Assembly: GCA_002449765.1 (NCBI GenBank) | Contig: DJXN01000004.1 | Coordinates: forward strand, 220,694-284,693 | Source: Fibrobacter sp. UBA7003 | GTDB taxonomy: Bacteria; Fibrobacterota; Fibrobacteria; Fibrobacterales; Fibrobacteraceae | Reading direction: 5' to 3' | DNA length: 64,000 bases | Part shown: positions 23,461-33,454 of the stretch, in pieces | Numbering within the stretch: the first letter of the stretch is position 1 | How the letters are laid out: the number at the start of each line of letters is the position of its first letter | The notes under the pieces: generated by a model | Told to the model about the DNA's origin: nothing | The model's input: only the letters and a program-made list of their open reading frames with translations | Database searches by the model: none | Position numbers and translations under genes: made by a program

Positions 23461-25602
23461 ATGAACAAGGCAAACTTTACTCCCAACGAGGAACACATCA
23501 TCCAGGTGCTCCTCAAGAAGAACGGGAAGCTCGACGAGAGCATCCTGCGTAAAGCTATTGCCTTCATCGCCGACGCGCACGACGGGCAGTACCGCAAGAG
23601 CGGAATGCCCTACACCGAGCACCCGTTCGAGGTCGCGAAGATCCTCGCCGAACTGCAGCAGGACCAGCCGACGGTCCTTGCAGGCCTGTTGCACGACGTG
23701 GTGGAAGACACGCCGCACACGCTTGCAGAAATCGCGGCGGAATTCGGCGACGACACGGCGTTCATGGTGGACGCAGTCACCAAGATTACCGCGGCACAGG
23801 AAGAAAACAAGACCGCGCAGAAGGCGGAGACCTACCGCAAGCTTATCACCGCGATGGCGAAAGACCCGCGCGTCATCATGATCAAGATCGCAGACCGCAT
23901 CCACAACATGCGGACGATGCGCTACATGAAGCCCGAGAAGCGCAGGGCCATCGCGCAAGAGACCTTGGACATCTACGTGCCCCTCACCCACAGGTTCGGT
24001 CTCTACAAGCTGAAAACCGAGCTCGAGGACCTGAGCTTCAAGTACGTAAATCCCGACGAATACCAGAAGATTGTCGACGCCCTTATCGAGAACAAGGCCA
24101 AGCGAGAAAAGTACGTGCAGTCCGTCATCGGGCCTCTGCAAATCAAGATGGCGCTCGAGGATTTCGACTGCACCATCCAGGGCCGCACCAAGAATATCTA
24201 CAGCATCTACAACAAGATGATCAGTCGCGACTGCCAGTTCGAGGACATCTTCGACATCTTCGCGATCCGCATCATCGTGGAAACCATCCCCGAATGCTAC
24301 CTCGCACTCGGCTACGTCCATAACCTGTGGACCCCGCTCCAGAGCCGCTTCAAGGACTACATCGCGACCCCGAAGCCGAACCTCTACCAGAGCATCCACA
24401 CCACGGTCATCGGACCCGAGAACAAGATGGTTGAAGTCCAGATACGCACGAAGGACATGGACTTGACCGCCGAGAAAGGTTTCGCCGCGCACTGGGCCTA
24501 CAAGCTCGAAACGCAACACGAGGGCGAAGAACTCGCCTGGCTCAACCACATGGTGAAGTTGCAGTCTGAAATTTCGGACTCCAAGGAATACCTCGACTTC
24601 CTTAAGGTCGACCTTAAGCCCGAGGGCATGACGGTGTTTACCCCGAAGGGCAACTCCATCGAGCTTCCCGAAGGCGCCATCGTCCTCGACTTCGCGTTCG
24701 CCGTCCACACGGAGCTCGGACTCCATTGCATCGGCGCCCGCATCAACGAAGAGGTGGTCAGCCTCGACCACGTGGTGACGCACGGGGCCACCATCCAGGT
24801 GCTCAAGAGCCCGAGCCAGGAACCAAGCCCCGAATGGCTCGACATCGTAAAGACCGTAAAGGCGAAGCAGGAACTGCGCCGCTGGATGAAGACCAGCATC
24901 ACCAAGCAGGCTCGAAGCCTCGGCAAGGAAATTTGGACACGCGAACTGCGCCTTGCAAAAATCGAGAAGGACAAGCGACCTTCCGAGATGGACATCTGCA
25001 AGTACTTCGGCACTTTCAACCTCGACGACTTCTTCGAACGCATCGGCCAGGGCGAACTCCCACTCCAGGACATCCACCGGTTCATCACGGGCGGTTCGTC
25101 GCTTCCCAAGGAAATGGCGCTCCGGTTCTTCCCCACCTTCGGGAAAGACAAGAAAAACGACGTCCGCGACGAGATGCCGCTCCAGATTGGCCAGGAAACA
25201 AGCCTCGTCATCCACTTCGCCGACTGCTGCGCCCCTATCCCGGGCGACAAGATCGTGGGCGTCCTCAGGCCGCAGATGGGTATCGAAGTCCACAACATCA
25301 CCTGCCCGTGCCTCAAGGACCTGCCGAGCGACCAGCAGATCGCGGTGGAATGGAGCGCCGACGTGACGCAGCCGTTCACCACGCACCTCACCATCGACAC
25401 GGACAACCGCAAGAACATCACACTAGACATTTTGCAGGAACTGAAATATTCCGACCTCTCGCTCGACCGCATGAGCGTTGCAAGCGCGCAATCCTCCGGA
25501 CGCATCCGCATGGAATTCAAGGCGTTCCGCAAGGAGCAGGTCGACGCCATCGTCACGAAGATTAAACAGATTTCGGGAGTCCGGGAGGTGTCCAAGACAT
25601 GA
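23461..25602 (+). CDS. bifunctional (p)ppGpp synthetase/hydrolase, RelA/SpoT family
   Basis: A 713-residue Rel enzyme of the stringent response. The hydrolase HD domain is complete (HPFEVAKIL, LLHDVVEDT with His78-Asp79). The synthetase domain has GRTKNIYSIYNKM, the RFKD motif at residues 296-299 (typical of bifunctional enzymes) and NLYQSIHTTV. Then come a TGS domain (about 388-448, MTVFTPKGNSIELPEGA), a helical region, the Cys-containing zinc-finger segment (FADCCAPIPGDKIVG) and a C-terminal ACT domain. It has a very short leader without a clear ribosome site. The stop overlaps the start of the next gene, and the nuo genes follow on the same strand, so it heads a long probable operon. Confidence 0.94.
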   Translation: MNKANFTPNEEHIIQVLLKKNGKLDESILRKAIAFIADAHDGQYRKSGMPYTEHPFEVAKILAELQQDQPTVLAGLLHDVVEDTPHTLAEIAAEFGDDTAFMVDAVTKITAAQEENKTAQKAETYRKLITAMAKDPRVIMIKIADRIHNMRTMRYMKPEKRRAIAQETLDIYVPLTHRFGLYKLKTELEDLSFKYVNPDEYQKIVDALIENKAKREKYVQSVIGPLQIKMALEDFDCTIQGRTKNIYSIYNKMISRDCQFEDIFDIFAIRIIVETIPECYLALGYVHNLWTPLQSRFKDYIATPKPNLYQSIHTTVIGPENKMVEVQIRTKDMDLTAEKGFAAHWAYKLETQHEGEELAWLNHMVKLQSEISDSKEYLDFLKVDLKPEGMTVFTPKGNSIELPEGAIVLDFAFAVHTELGLHCIGARINEEVVSLDHVVTHGATIQVLKSPSQEPSPEWLDIVKTVKAKQELRRWMKTSITKQARSLGKEIWTRELRLAKIEKDKRPSEMDICKYFGTFNLDDFFERIGQGELPLQDIHRFITGGSSLPKEMALRFFPTFGKDKKNDVRDEMPLQIGQETSLVIHFADCCAPIPGDKIVGVLRPQMGIEVHNITCPCLKDLPSDQQIAVEWSADVTQPFTTHLTIDTDNRKNITLDILQELKYSDLSLDRMSVASAQSSGRIRMEFKAFRKEQVDAIVTKIKQISGVREVSKT

Positions 25603-26189
25603 TTACCCCGCTGCACCATAGCGACTACACGCTCAAGAACCGCGCCTTCAGCTGCCGCATGCGCAACCGCTACTACGAGGAAGTCTACTATGCGTTCCGA
25701 GCAGTGATGCCGCTCGACTCGAAGGGAAACATCGACGGGTCGGCCATGAACGCCGAATGGTTCAAGAACCTCGCTCAGGAAATCAAGAGACTCGACCACG
25801 TGCTCATGACATGTCTCGAATATTCGCAGGCAGCCGTATTCTACGGCAAGGCGGACATCGCGACACTCTACTCCAAGGACAAGCGCTGGGGCATTCTGCA
25901 AGAAGAAATCTTCCTCGTGCACTTCTTGCAGGAACTGCTTTCCACCACGCGCTATATCATCGCGCGTCTCGAAACCGACCACATGTTGCAGCGCTGGAGC
26001 GGTTCCATGCAGGACATGAAGGCGAAGCCCATGAGCTCCGGATTCGTGAGTTCCATCCAGGAAAAGCTTACCGCCATGTCGGAGGCGACCATCGACGAGT
26101 TCAAGGACCTCTTCAAGCATATCATCGACCGTTTCCAGATCGGCAACCAGCTTTTCGGGACCGTGCAGGAACTGCAGAATTTCTATTAA
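25599..26189 (+). CDS. hypothetical protein between rsh and nuoA
   Basis: A 196-residue, mostly helical soluble protein with many Phe, Tyr and Met (MRNRYYEEVYYAFRAVM, LQEEIFLVHFLQELLSTTRYIIARLE, IDEFKDLFKHIIDRFQIGNQLF). No signal peptide, no membrane helix, no Cys cluster. Its start overlaps the stop of the RelA/SpoT gene (ATGA), and nuoA begins nine bases after its stop, so it is inside the operon. No family was recognised. Position alone suggests a regulator or an assembly helper for either neighbour, but this is a guess. Confidence 0.75.
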   Translation: MITPLHHSDYTLKNRAFSCRMRNRYYEEVYYAFRAVMPLDSKGNIDGSAMNAEWFKNLAQEIKRLDHVLMTCLEYSQAAVFYGKADIATLYSKDKRWGILQEEIFLVHFLQELLSTTRYIIARLETDHMLQRWSGSMQDMKAKPMSSGFVSSIQEKLTAMSEATIDEFKDLFKHIIDRFQIGNQLFGTVQELQNFY

Positions 26190-26198
26190 GGACAACCC

Positions 26199-26579
26199 AT
26201 GTCTGAATACATAATACTCTCCATTTTCCTTTTTCTTGGTGCGTTTATCGCGGCCGCGGCGACTGTCGTCGGTCTCCTGCTAGGCTACCGCACGAAGAAT
26301 ACGAAAAACAAGATGGCCCCCTACGAATGCGGCATGGAGACCATCGGAAACGCCCGCATCCAGTTCAAGGTGGGCTACTACCTCTTCGCGCTCCTCTTCC
26401 TGGTCTTTGACATCGAAGCCCTGTTTCTCTTCCCCGTGATGATGAACTTCAGGGAAATCATGGCTGGCCACACAGCGCTTTCACCGGTGATTGTCATCGC
26501 CGACCTCGCCATTTTCATGGCTATCCTCGTTTCGGGCCTCGCATACGCCTGGAAAAAAGGAATCCTCAAATGGGAATAA
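26199..26579 (+). CDS. nuoA: complex I subunit NuoA
   Basis: A 126-residue membrane subunit with three helices (about residues 5-28, 60-82 and 90-115) and the conserved loop [20 protein letters not shown], whose Cys is in the quinone-tunnel loop. First nuo gene; its last ten bases overlap the nuoBC start. Confidence 0.95.
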   Translation: MSEYIILSIFLFLGAFIAAAATVVGLLLGYRTKNTKNKMAPYECGMETIGNARIQFKVGYYLFALLFLVFDIEALFLFPVMMNFREIMAGHTALSPVIVIADLAIFMAILVSGLAYAWKKGILKWE

Positions 26580-27829
26580 TCAATTTCGCACCCAAGATAC
26601 TCGACCCGATTCCCGGCGGCAAGTATGTCGTGAACGCTATCGACTACGTTGTCAACTGGGCACGGGCAAATTCTATTTGGCCCCTCACCTACGGCACGAG
26701 CTGCTGCGCCATCGAGATGATGTCGAGTTCCATGGCCCGCTACGACATCGCGCGTTTCGGTTCCGAAGTGTTCCGCGCATCGCCGCGCCAGGCAGACCTC
26801 TTCATTCTGGCAGGTACAATCACCCGCCGCATGGCCCCCGCCATCCAGATGCTCTGGGAACAGATTCCCGGCCCCAAGTACGCCATCGCGATGGGCGCAT
26901 GCACTATCAGCGGCGGACCGTTCATCTATGACAACTACGCCGTCGTCCGCGGAGCGCAGAACCTGATTCCGGTCGACGTGTTCGTTCCCGGATGCCCGCC
27001 GCGTCCCGAAGCGCTTTTCCACGGGCTACTCACCCTACGCGAAAAGATTTTGAAGGAGACCTGCCGCAACCCCTGGCACGAAGGCCAGCCGAAAGACGTC
27101 TCCACCATGGACCGCTACCGCGAGGCCGCGAAGACATGGGCCGCCCTCGAAGAGATGAAGGACGAGGAGATGGCCGAGGCCCGTGCGAAGTTCAAGGAAG
27201 AGAATCCCGATTACAAGTCGAGCTTCAAGCCCATCCGCGTGAAGAAAGAAGACTTTCCCGAAGTGGAACGCAAGCCGTTCCGCAGGGTGGGCCTCACGCA
27301 GCTCGAGCTCTACCAAAAACTGCACGACAAGTTCCCCGGCATCACCTTCCACACCCACAGCGAAGATCCCATCGAGACGGTGCTTGCAAACGCGCCCGCC
27401 GACAGGCCGCTCGAAGTGATGGTGGAACCCGAGGACTATGTAGCCGTGACCGAATTCGTGAAAAACGATCCTGAATTCAAGATGGACTTCCTGATTGACG
27501 TGACAGCCATCGACTACGACGACCATTTCGACCTGGTGACACAGCTCCGGAGCCTACAAATCGGACACAAGATATTCCTCTGCGTGCAGCTGAAAAAGGA
27601 CTTCAGCATTCCGGAAGAAAAGCGCGCGACATCGCTCCTGGCGAGCGTGCCTACAGTAAGCCATCTCTATCCCGCCGCAGAATTCAAGGAACGCGAAGTC
27701 TACGACATGTTCGGAATCAACTTCGAAGGCCACCCCGACCAGCGCCGCATATTCCTTGACAAGGATTTTGTCGGGTTCCCCCTGCGCAAGGACTTTACGC
27801 ACCCGGAAATGATCAGGAGGCCCGTATGA
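26570..27829 (+). CDS. nuoBC: fused complex I subunits NuoB-NuoC
   Basis: A 419-residue fusion. Residues 1-165 are NuoB, with all four ligands of cluster N2: Cys45-Cys46 ([10 protein letters not shown]), Cys111 (GACTISGG) and Cys142 ([10 protein letters not shown]). Residues about 165-240 are a charged, probably helical linker. Residues about 240-419 are NuoC (30-kDa subunit) with the signature [25 protein letters not shown]. There is no stop or frameshift between the parts. NuoC fused to NuoD is common; NuoB fused to NuoC with separate NuoD is unusual. NuoB passes electrons to quinone at the junction with the membrane arm. The stop overlaps the nuoD start. Confidence 0.95.
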   Translation: MGIINFAPKILDPIPGGKYVVNAIDYVVNWARANSIWPLTYGTSCCAIEMMSSSMARYDIARFGSEVFRASPRQADLFILAGTITRRMAPAIQMLWEQIPGPKYAIAMGACTISGGPFIYDNYAVVRGAQNLIPVDVFVPGCPPRPEALFHGLLTLREKILKETCRNPWHEGQPKDVSTMDRYREAAKTWAALEEMKDEEMAEARAKFKEENPDYKSSFKPIRVKKEDFPEVERKPFRRVGLTQLELYQKLHDKFPGITFHTHSEDPIETVLANAPADRPLEVMVEPEDYVAVTEFVKNDPEFKMDFLIDVTAIDYDDHFDLVTQLRSLQIGHKIFLCVQLKKDFSIPEEKRATSLLASVPTVSHLYPAAEFKEREVYDMFGINFEGHPDQRRIFLDKDFVGFPLRKDFTHPEMIRRPV

Positions 27830-28977
27830 TCCAGCCACGTTTCTCGAACTTGCCTCCCGGATTCCGCATCCAGCGCGAAACCAATACCGAAGAATTCTTT
27901 ATCAACATGGGGCCGCAGCACCCGAGTACGCACGGCGCACTCCGCCTTGCGCTACGCATGGACGGCGAAACCATCGTTGAACTTGTACCGCATTTCGGTT
28001 ACATCCACCGCGGCATGGAAAAGCAGGCGGAATCGATGAGCTACCTACAGTACATCGCGCTTTCCGACCGCCAGGACTACCTCACCGCCATCCAGAACAA
28101 CCTGGGTGTCGTCATCGCGCTCGAAAAGGGCATGAACGTGGGCGTCCCCGAAAAGGGAGAATACATCCGCGTGATGCTACAGGAACTGGGCCGCATCGCA
28201 TCTCACCTCGTGTTCTACGGCTGCTTCGGCGGCGACCTCGGCGGACAGACATGCCTCCTCTTCGGGTTCAAGGAACGCGAGATGATTCACGACATCCTGG
28301 AAGAAGTGACAGGATCGCGCCTCACTACAAACTTCTTCAGGCCGGGCGGAAGCCGTTACGACGTGCCCGACACGTTCATTCCGCGCGTAAAAGCCTTCCT
28401 CGACCATCTCGAAGACGCCATGCGCGACTACGAGCGCTTCCTCTCGAAAAACATCATCGTGCTCGAAAGAAGCATCGGCATCGGAGTCCTCTCCAAGGAA
28501 GACGCCATCGCCTACGGATGCTCGGGGCCGGTACTGCGTGCAAGCGGAGTCGAATTCGACGTCCGCCGCGCAAACCCCTACAGCATCTACGACCAGTTCG
28601 ACTTCGACATTCCCGTGTTCCATAACGGGGACTGCTACGACCGCTACAAAATCCGCATTGCCGAAATCCACGAATCCATGAAGATCCTGAGGCAGTGCAT
28701 CGACAAGTTCCCGAAAGACGGTCCGTGGAGATCCAAGGAAAAGCCGGTGCGACTCCCCGTGGGCCGCTACTACAGCGAAATCGAGACGGCAAAGGGACTC
28801 TATGCGACCTACGTGGTCGCAGCCACCACCGGCGAGAAGCCCTACCGCATCCACACGCGAGGGCCCAGTTTCCCGCATATCGCCGCGCTCAACAAGATGG
28901 TGCAAGGCCACAAGGTTTCGGACCTCGTTACCATCATGGCGACCCTCGACCCCGTGATTCCCGAAATTGACAGGTAG
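27826..28977 (+). CDS. nuoD: complex I subunit NuoD
   Basis: A 383-residue 49-kDa subunit that forms the quinone site with NuoB. The N-terminal [18 protein letters not shown] motif and the His/Tyr quinone-head region are present. The C-terminal end [39 protein letters not shown] is typical in order and length (written here as the family end). ATG 27826 overlaps the nuoBC stop. Confidence 0.96.
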   Translation: MIQPRFSNLPPGFRIQRETNTEEFFINMGPQHPSTHGALRLALRMDGETIVELVPHFGYIHRGMEKQAESMSYLQYIALSDRQDYLTAIQNNLGVVIALEKGMNVGVPEKGEYIRVMLQELGRIASHLVFYGCFGGDLGGQTCLLFGFKEREMIHDILEEVTGSRLTTNFFRPGGSRYDVPDTFIPRVKAFLDHLEDAMRDYERFLSKNIIVLERSIGIGVLSKEDAIAYGCSGPVLRASGVEFDVRRANPYSIYDQFDFDIPVFHNGDCYDRYKIRIAEIHESMKILRQCIDKFPKDGPWRSKEKPVRLPVGRYYSEIETAKGLYATYVVAATTGEKPYRIHTRGPSFPHIAALNKMVQGHKVSDLVTIMATLDPVIPEIDR

Positions 28978-28980
28978 TTT

Positions 28981-30102
28981 ATGTTCGTTCCCTCCATTAC
29001 AAACCCCGTCGGCGACTTTGTCCGCGAAATGGTCCCCAGGCTCGCGGAATACCTGCCCGCTAGCATCCAGAGCGATACGCTCAACAGCATCGTCGCCTTC
29101 CTGGTGAATGCGCTCATCTGCGTCATCGCCGTCTGCGCGGTAAACATCGGTTCTGCCCCGATCCTCATCTACATGGAACGCAAGGTGTGCGCCCACGTGC
29201 AATGCCGCCTCGGCCCCATGCGTCTCGGCTGGCACGGAACCATCCAGACCATCGCCGACGTGCTCAAGATGCTCTTCAAGGAAGTGTATGCCCCGAGCGG
29301 TGCAGACAAATTGATGTTCTACCTCGCCCCGCTCATCGTCCTTATCGCCCCCTTCATCGTATGCGCGCTCATCCCCTTCGGTCGCGACCTCGTCGTTGCG
29401 GACGTCTCGATGGGAATCCCGCTCATCATCGCGGTGAACGGATTCGGCGTGTTGGGTATCTTGCTCGGCGGCTGGAGCAGCAACAACAAGTACTCCCTGC
29501 TCGGCGCCCTCCGCAGCGGCGCCCAGATGATCAGCTACGAAATCTCGTTCACGATGATCCTCCTGTTCGTCGTAATGATTTCGGGTTCCACGAACCTCAT
29601 GAGCATCACGCTCGGCCAAGAAGGCACCATTTCCGACTGGTGGATCTTCAAGATTCCCGTCCTCGGCATCATCGCCTTCATCCTCTTCTTCATTTCTTCG
29701 ACCGCCGAGATGAACCGCGCGCCCTTTGATATCGCCGAAGCGGAGCAGGAACTCACAGGCGGATACCACACGGAATACAACGGCACGCCGTTCGCCATGT
29801 TCTACCTCGCCGAATACATCGCGCTCGTCACGAACTCGGCTCTTGCCACCACGTGCTTCCTCGGCGGATTTTTACCGCCCTGCATCGGAGTCGCGTTCGT
29901 GGACAACTATCTCAACATGGTCCCCGGCGTCGTGTGGTTCTTCGCGAAAGTCTTCTTCATGATCTGGTGCTACATGATGGTCCGCTGGACGTTCGTGCGT
30001 CCGCGCGTCGACCAGCTCATGGATTTCGAATGGAAGTTTTTGTTGCCCGTGAACCTCGTGCTGCTCATTGCCGGCGCGGCATACATCGTGGTCTGTGGTT
30101 AG
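28981..30102 (+). CDS. nuoH: complex I subunit NuoH
   Basis: A 373-residue membrane subunit with eight or nine helices linking the soluble arm to the proton-pumping arm. The cytoplasmic loop LIYMERKVCAHVQCRLGPMR and the segment MNRAPFDIAEAEQELTGGYHTEY are the family signatures; the latter carries the conserved acidic residues of the quinone channel. It begins three bases after the nuoD stop. Confidence 0.96.
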   Translation: MFVPSITNPVGDFVREMVPRLAEYLPASIQSDTLNSIVAFLVNALICVIAVCAVNIGSAPILIYMERKVCAHVQCRLGPMRLGWHGTIQTIADVLKMLFKEVYAPSGADKLMFYLAPLIVLIAPFIVCALIPFGRDLVVADVSMGIPLIIAVNGFGVLGILLGGWSSNNKYSLLGALRSGAQMISYEISFTMILLFVVMISGSTNLMSITLGQEGTISDWWIFKIPVLGIIAFILFFISSTAEMNRAPFDIAEAEQELTGGYHTEYNGTPFAMFYLAEYIALVTNSALATTCFLGGFLPPCIGVAFVDNYLNMVPGVVWFFAKVFFMIWCYMMVRWTFVRPRVDQLMDFEWKFLLPVNLVLLIAGAAYIVVCG

Positions 30103-30115
30103 GCGGGAGTTTGCT

Positions 30116-30589
30116 ATGCAAGAGAATATTACCTTACTACAATATTTCAAGCGCTACTTCAAGCGTTGCATCACGGGGCCGTGGAGCCTCATGTGCGGGC
30201 TTTCCGTTTCGCTCAAGTATTTCTTCGACCCGAGGCGCATCGTCACCGAACAGTACCCCGAGAACAGGAAGACTCTTCGGATGCATCCGCGCTACCGCGG
30301 ACGCCTCGAAATGATCGAGGATGCAGACGGGAACAACCATTGTACCGCCTGCGGCATGTGCGAACGCGCCTGCCCGAACGCATCCATCAACGTGCTCTCG
30401 ACCAAGAATATCGCGGGCAAGAAGGTGCTGGGCCGCTACGTGTACCACTTCGCGAGCTGCACCCAGTGCGGGCTCTGCGTCGAAGCCTGTCCGTTCGGCG
30501 CCATCCGAATGAACCAGGATTTCGAGGTCGCAACGACGGACCCGAATACTCTCGAAATGATCTTGAACAAGAAGGAGGGACAAGGCTAA
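30116..30589 (+). CDS. nuoI: complex I subunit NuoI
   Basis: A 157-residue ferredoxin-like subunit with two [4Fe-4S] clusters: Cys76/79/82 and Cys86 (CTACGMCERAC), and Cys115/118/121 and Cys125 (CTQCGLCVEAC). ATG 30116 is chosen because the upstream in-frame extension overlaps nuoH and has no homology. In enzymes without NuoEFG this subunit is a plausible direct docking point for reduced ferredoxin. The stop overlaps the first base of nuoJ. Confidence 0.95.
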   Translation: MQENITLLQYFKRYFKRCITGPWSLMCGLSVSLKYFFDPRRIVTEQYPENRKTLRMHPRYRGRLEMIEDADGNNHCTACGMCERACPNASINVLSTKNIAGKKVLGRYVYHFASCTQCGLCVEACPFGAIRMNQDFEVATTDPNTLEMILNKKEGQG

Positions 30590-31197
30590 TGTTCCCGAAC
30601 CTGAATTTGCCCGGCCTGCAGTTGCCGGACCTTCCGCTAGCCTTCCCCATGGGAGGCATGGACATCGCGTTCTACGTGGTCGCAGCCGTAATGCTCTTTA
30701 CCGCCATCTGCACCGTCGCCGTGAAGAATATTCTGCAGAGCGCCGTGTTCCTGATTTTCAGCTTTGTCGCGACAGCCATCCTCTACCTGCTCTTGCATGC
30801 GGAATTCATCGCACTTGCGCAGGTGATGGTCTACGTGGGTGGTGTCGTCATCTTCGTGGTGTTCACCATCCTGTTGACAAGCCACTTGGGCGAAGACGCC
30901 TTCGCCACAAAAATCCCGCGCGTATTTGCCGCATTCGCGCTTTCCATCGCTTTTGTACTCGTGATGGTCAAGTGCATCTTGCCGACGCCCGAACTTGCAA
31001 GCGGCGCCGTCAGTTCCCCGGAAAACTACTCCGGGCTTGAACCCATCGCGATGAGGCTTCTCGGTTACGGACCCGACGGATTCATTATCCCGTTCGAGGT
31101 GGTGAGCATCCTTCTTCTAATGACGCTCATCTGCGCCATCACTGTCGCACGCAAGAGCAAGGACGAAGTCGAAAAAGAAAAGGCGGTGCAACAATGA
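30589..31197 (+). CDS. nuoJ: complex I subunit NuoJ
   Basis: A 202-residue membrane subunit with five helices; the central VYVGGVVIFVVFTILL segment (the pi-bulge helix region) is conserved. The start ATG 30589 overlaps the nuoI stop (TAATG) and follows GGAGGG. It has an N-terminal extension of about 20 residues rich in Leu and Pro before the first helix. Confidence 0.93.
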   Translation: MFPNLNLPGLQLPDLPLAFPMGGMDIAFYVVAAVMLFTAICTVAVKNILQSAVFLIFSFVATAILYLLLHAEFIALAQVMVYVGGVVIFVVFTILLTSHLGEDAFATKIPRVFAAFALSIAFVLVMVKCILPTPELASGAVSSPENYSGLEPIAMRLLGYGPDGFIIPFEVVSILLLMTLICAITVARKSKDEVEKEKAVQQ

Positions 31198-31499
31198 ACT
31201 TGATGAACTGCCTGATTCTTGCCTTCCTGCTGTTCGGTATCGGAGTCTGGGGCCTCATGCGCAGGCGTCACCTCATCGGCATGCTCATTTCCATCGAGCT
31301 CATGCTGAACGCAGCAAACATCAACTTTATCAGTTTTGCCTACTTTACCGCGCACGACGCAACGGCTGGTGCGCTCTTCAGCATTTTCGTCATCGCCGTG
31401 ACGGCCTGCGAAATGGCAATCGCGCTTGCTATCATCGTCACCATGTACCGTCGCCACAAGAGCCTTGACGCCGACCAGTTGAGGGACCTCCATGATTAA
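31194..31499 (+). CDS. nuoK: complex I subunit NuoK
   Basis: A 101-residue subunit with three helices. The two conserved buried Glu are in LIGMLISIELMLNAANINF and in TACEMAIALAIIV. It overlaps nuoJ by four bases and nuoL by eight. Confidence 0.95.
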   Translation: MNLMNCLILAFLLFGIGVWGLMRRRHLIGMLISIELMLNAANINFISFAYFTAHDATAGALFSIFVIAVTACEMAIALAIIVTMYRRHKSLDADQLRDLHD

Positions 31500-33447
31500 C
31501 GACATCACCCTCTCCTACCTCATTTTCCTACTCCCGCTTCTGACATTTGTCGTAAACGGGCTTTTCCTCGGCAACCGAAACGCGAAGGCCGCGGCCGCAT
31601 TCGCCATCGCATGCAACGGCATTGCCGCGGCATCGGCCATCACGGTCGCCATCCACTACTTCACCTCGACATACGCCCCGCAGAAGGCAACGCTCTTCGA
31701 GTTCAACTTCCTCCCGTTCGCAGGCGACCTCGTCGCAAAAATCGGGATGCTTGTGGATCCGCTCTCGGTGATGATGCTCGTGGTCGTCACGTTCATCAGC
31801 TTCATGGTGAACATCTACAGTCTGGGCTACATGCGAGAGGACCGCGCGATGGGCAGATTCTTCGCCCTGCTTTCGCTGTTCAGCTTCAGCATGCTCGGGC
31901 TCGTCGTTGCGACCAACCTCTTCCAGATGTTCATCTTCTGGGAGCTCGTGGGCGTTTCCAGCTACCTGCTCATCGGTTTCTGGTACCACAAGCCCTCCGC
32001 GGTAAGCGCCTCCAAGCAGGCGTTCATCCTCACGCGATTTGCCGACAGCTTCTTCCTGCTCGGCATCGTGCTCGTAAGCTACGTAATCGGGAGTTTCGAT
32101 TTCTCGACCATCAACTCCCTTTCACTCTCCGACTTCCGCTCGGGAACAATCAACCTCGGGCTCATCGAGATGTCGCAGGCAAGCGCGCTCGTCCTCGGTT
32201 CAATCCTCATCTTTACCGGCGGCTGGGGCAAGTCGGCCATGTTCCCGATGCACATCTGGCTCCCGAACGCGATGGAAGGCCCGACACCCGTCTCTTCCAT
32301 CATCCACAGCGCAACGATGGTAGTCGCGGGCGTATACCTGGTCGCCCGACTCTTCCCGTTCTTCGCTGCATGCGGGGATTCACTCACGCTCATCATGTGG
32401 GTAGGCGCCTTCACGATGGTGTTTGCCGCCGTCATAGCCTGCACGCAAAAGGATATCAAGCGAATCCTCGCCTACTCCACGCTATCGCAGCTCGGCTACA
32501 TGATGTTCGCTCTCGGAGCATGCAAGATCGGCCAGGCCGTGTTCACCACGGGCTGGACGGCATCGACCTTCCACATCTTCACGCACGCCTTCTTCAAGTG
32601 CAGCCTGTTCCTTATCGCGGGCAGCCTCATCCACCAGGTGCATACGAACGACCTCGATGCGATGGGTGGACTCCGCAAGAAGATGCCAGTCACCTACATC
32701 TGCACCCTCATTTCCGTGCTCGCGATTTCGGGAATTCCGCCGTTCTCCGGTTTCTTCTCGAAGGACGAAATCATCCTTGCCGCCTTCCAGGGCCAACATT
32801 ATGCGGTATTTGCGCTCGCCCTCCTTACGAGCGGTCTCACCACGTTCTACATGTTCCGCCTGTTCTTCCTCGCCTTCCACGGAGAACCGCGCCATGAGGG
32901 CGTTCGCGCAGGCCATGTGCACGAAGATTTTGCAATGACGCTCCCCATTGTCGTATTGGCCGTTCCCGCACTCCTGAGCGGTCTCCTCGGCAAGGGACTC
33001 TTCGAAAAGTACTTCACGCCGGGAAATCTGCACGTTCCCGTGATGCTCAAGCTCGCCCATGCGGAGTGGATACCGTTTGTCGCCGTAGCAGTCGCCATTA
33101 TCGCACTCCTTATCGCCTGGTTCCTCTATGCAAGTCCGAAGGCGAAAATAGAACGCGCGCTCGACGAGACGAACCGAAGCGGCATCTACAAGGTCATCTA
33201 CCACAAGTTCTATTTCGACGAGATGTACTACACCGTCGTGCGCCAGTTCATTTTCGGCGGCATCGCACGGGTGGCACGCGCCTTCAACGATTACGTCATC
33301 GAAGGCCTGCTCGCATTTTCTGTCTGGTTCATCCACAAGCTGGGCGACCTTGTGCGCACGGCACAGGCGGGCTATCTCCCCTTCTACCTCGGCACACTGA
33401 TTGTGGGCGTTCTCCTCTGGCGTTTCTTCGGCCAGCTTCCCCTGTAG
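31492..33447 (+). CDS. nuoL: complex I subunit NuoL
   Basis: A 651-residue antiporter-like proton-pumping subunit. Conserved features are the Glu of FWELVGVSSYLLIGFWY, the Lys of FTGGWGKSAMFPMHIWLPNAMEGPTPVS, HAFFKCSLFLIAGS and KDEIILAAF. The C-terminal extension (about residues 520-651) is the long lateral helix plus a last membrane segment. It is the most distal subunit of the membrane arm. Confidence 0.96.
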   Translation: MINDITLSYLIFLLPLLTFVVNGLFLGNRNAKAAAAFAIACNGIAAASAITVAIHYFTSTYAPQKATLFEFNFLPFAGDLVAKIGMLVDPLSVMMLVVVTFISFMVNIYSLGYMREDRAMGRFFALLSLFSFSMLGLVVATNLFQMFIFWELVGVSSYLLIGFWYHKPSAVSASKQAFILTRFADSFFLLGIVLVSYVIGSFDFSTINSLSLSDFRSGTINLGLIEMSQASALVLGSILIFTGGWGKSAMFPMHIWLPNAMEGPTPVSSIIHSATMVVAGVYLVARLFPFFAACGDSLTLIMWVGAFTMVFAAVIACTQKDIKRILAYSTLSQLGYMMFALGACKIGQAVFTTGWTASTFHIFTHAFFKCSLFLIAGSLIHQVHTNDLDAMGGLRKKMPVTYICTLISVLAISGIPPFSGFFSKDEIILAAFQGQHYAVFALALLTSGLTTFYMFRLFFLAFHGEPRHEGVRAGHVHEDFAMTLPIVVLAVPALLSGLLGKGLFEKYFTPGNLHVPVMLKLAHAEWIPFVAVAVAIIALLIAWFLYASPKAKIERALDETNRSGIYKVIYHKFYFDEMYYTVVRQFIFGGIARVARAFNDYVIEGLLAFSVWFIHKLGDLVRTAQAGYLPFYLGTLIVGVLLWRFFGQLPL

Positions 33448-33454
33448 GTGCAAT

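Noticed and set aside
23238..23597. Minus-strand frame overlapping the rsh start
   Set aside because: Lies over an AT-rich promoter region and the first codons of a well-supported gene; no coding character.
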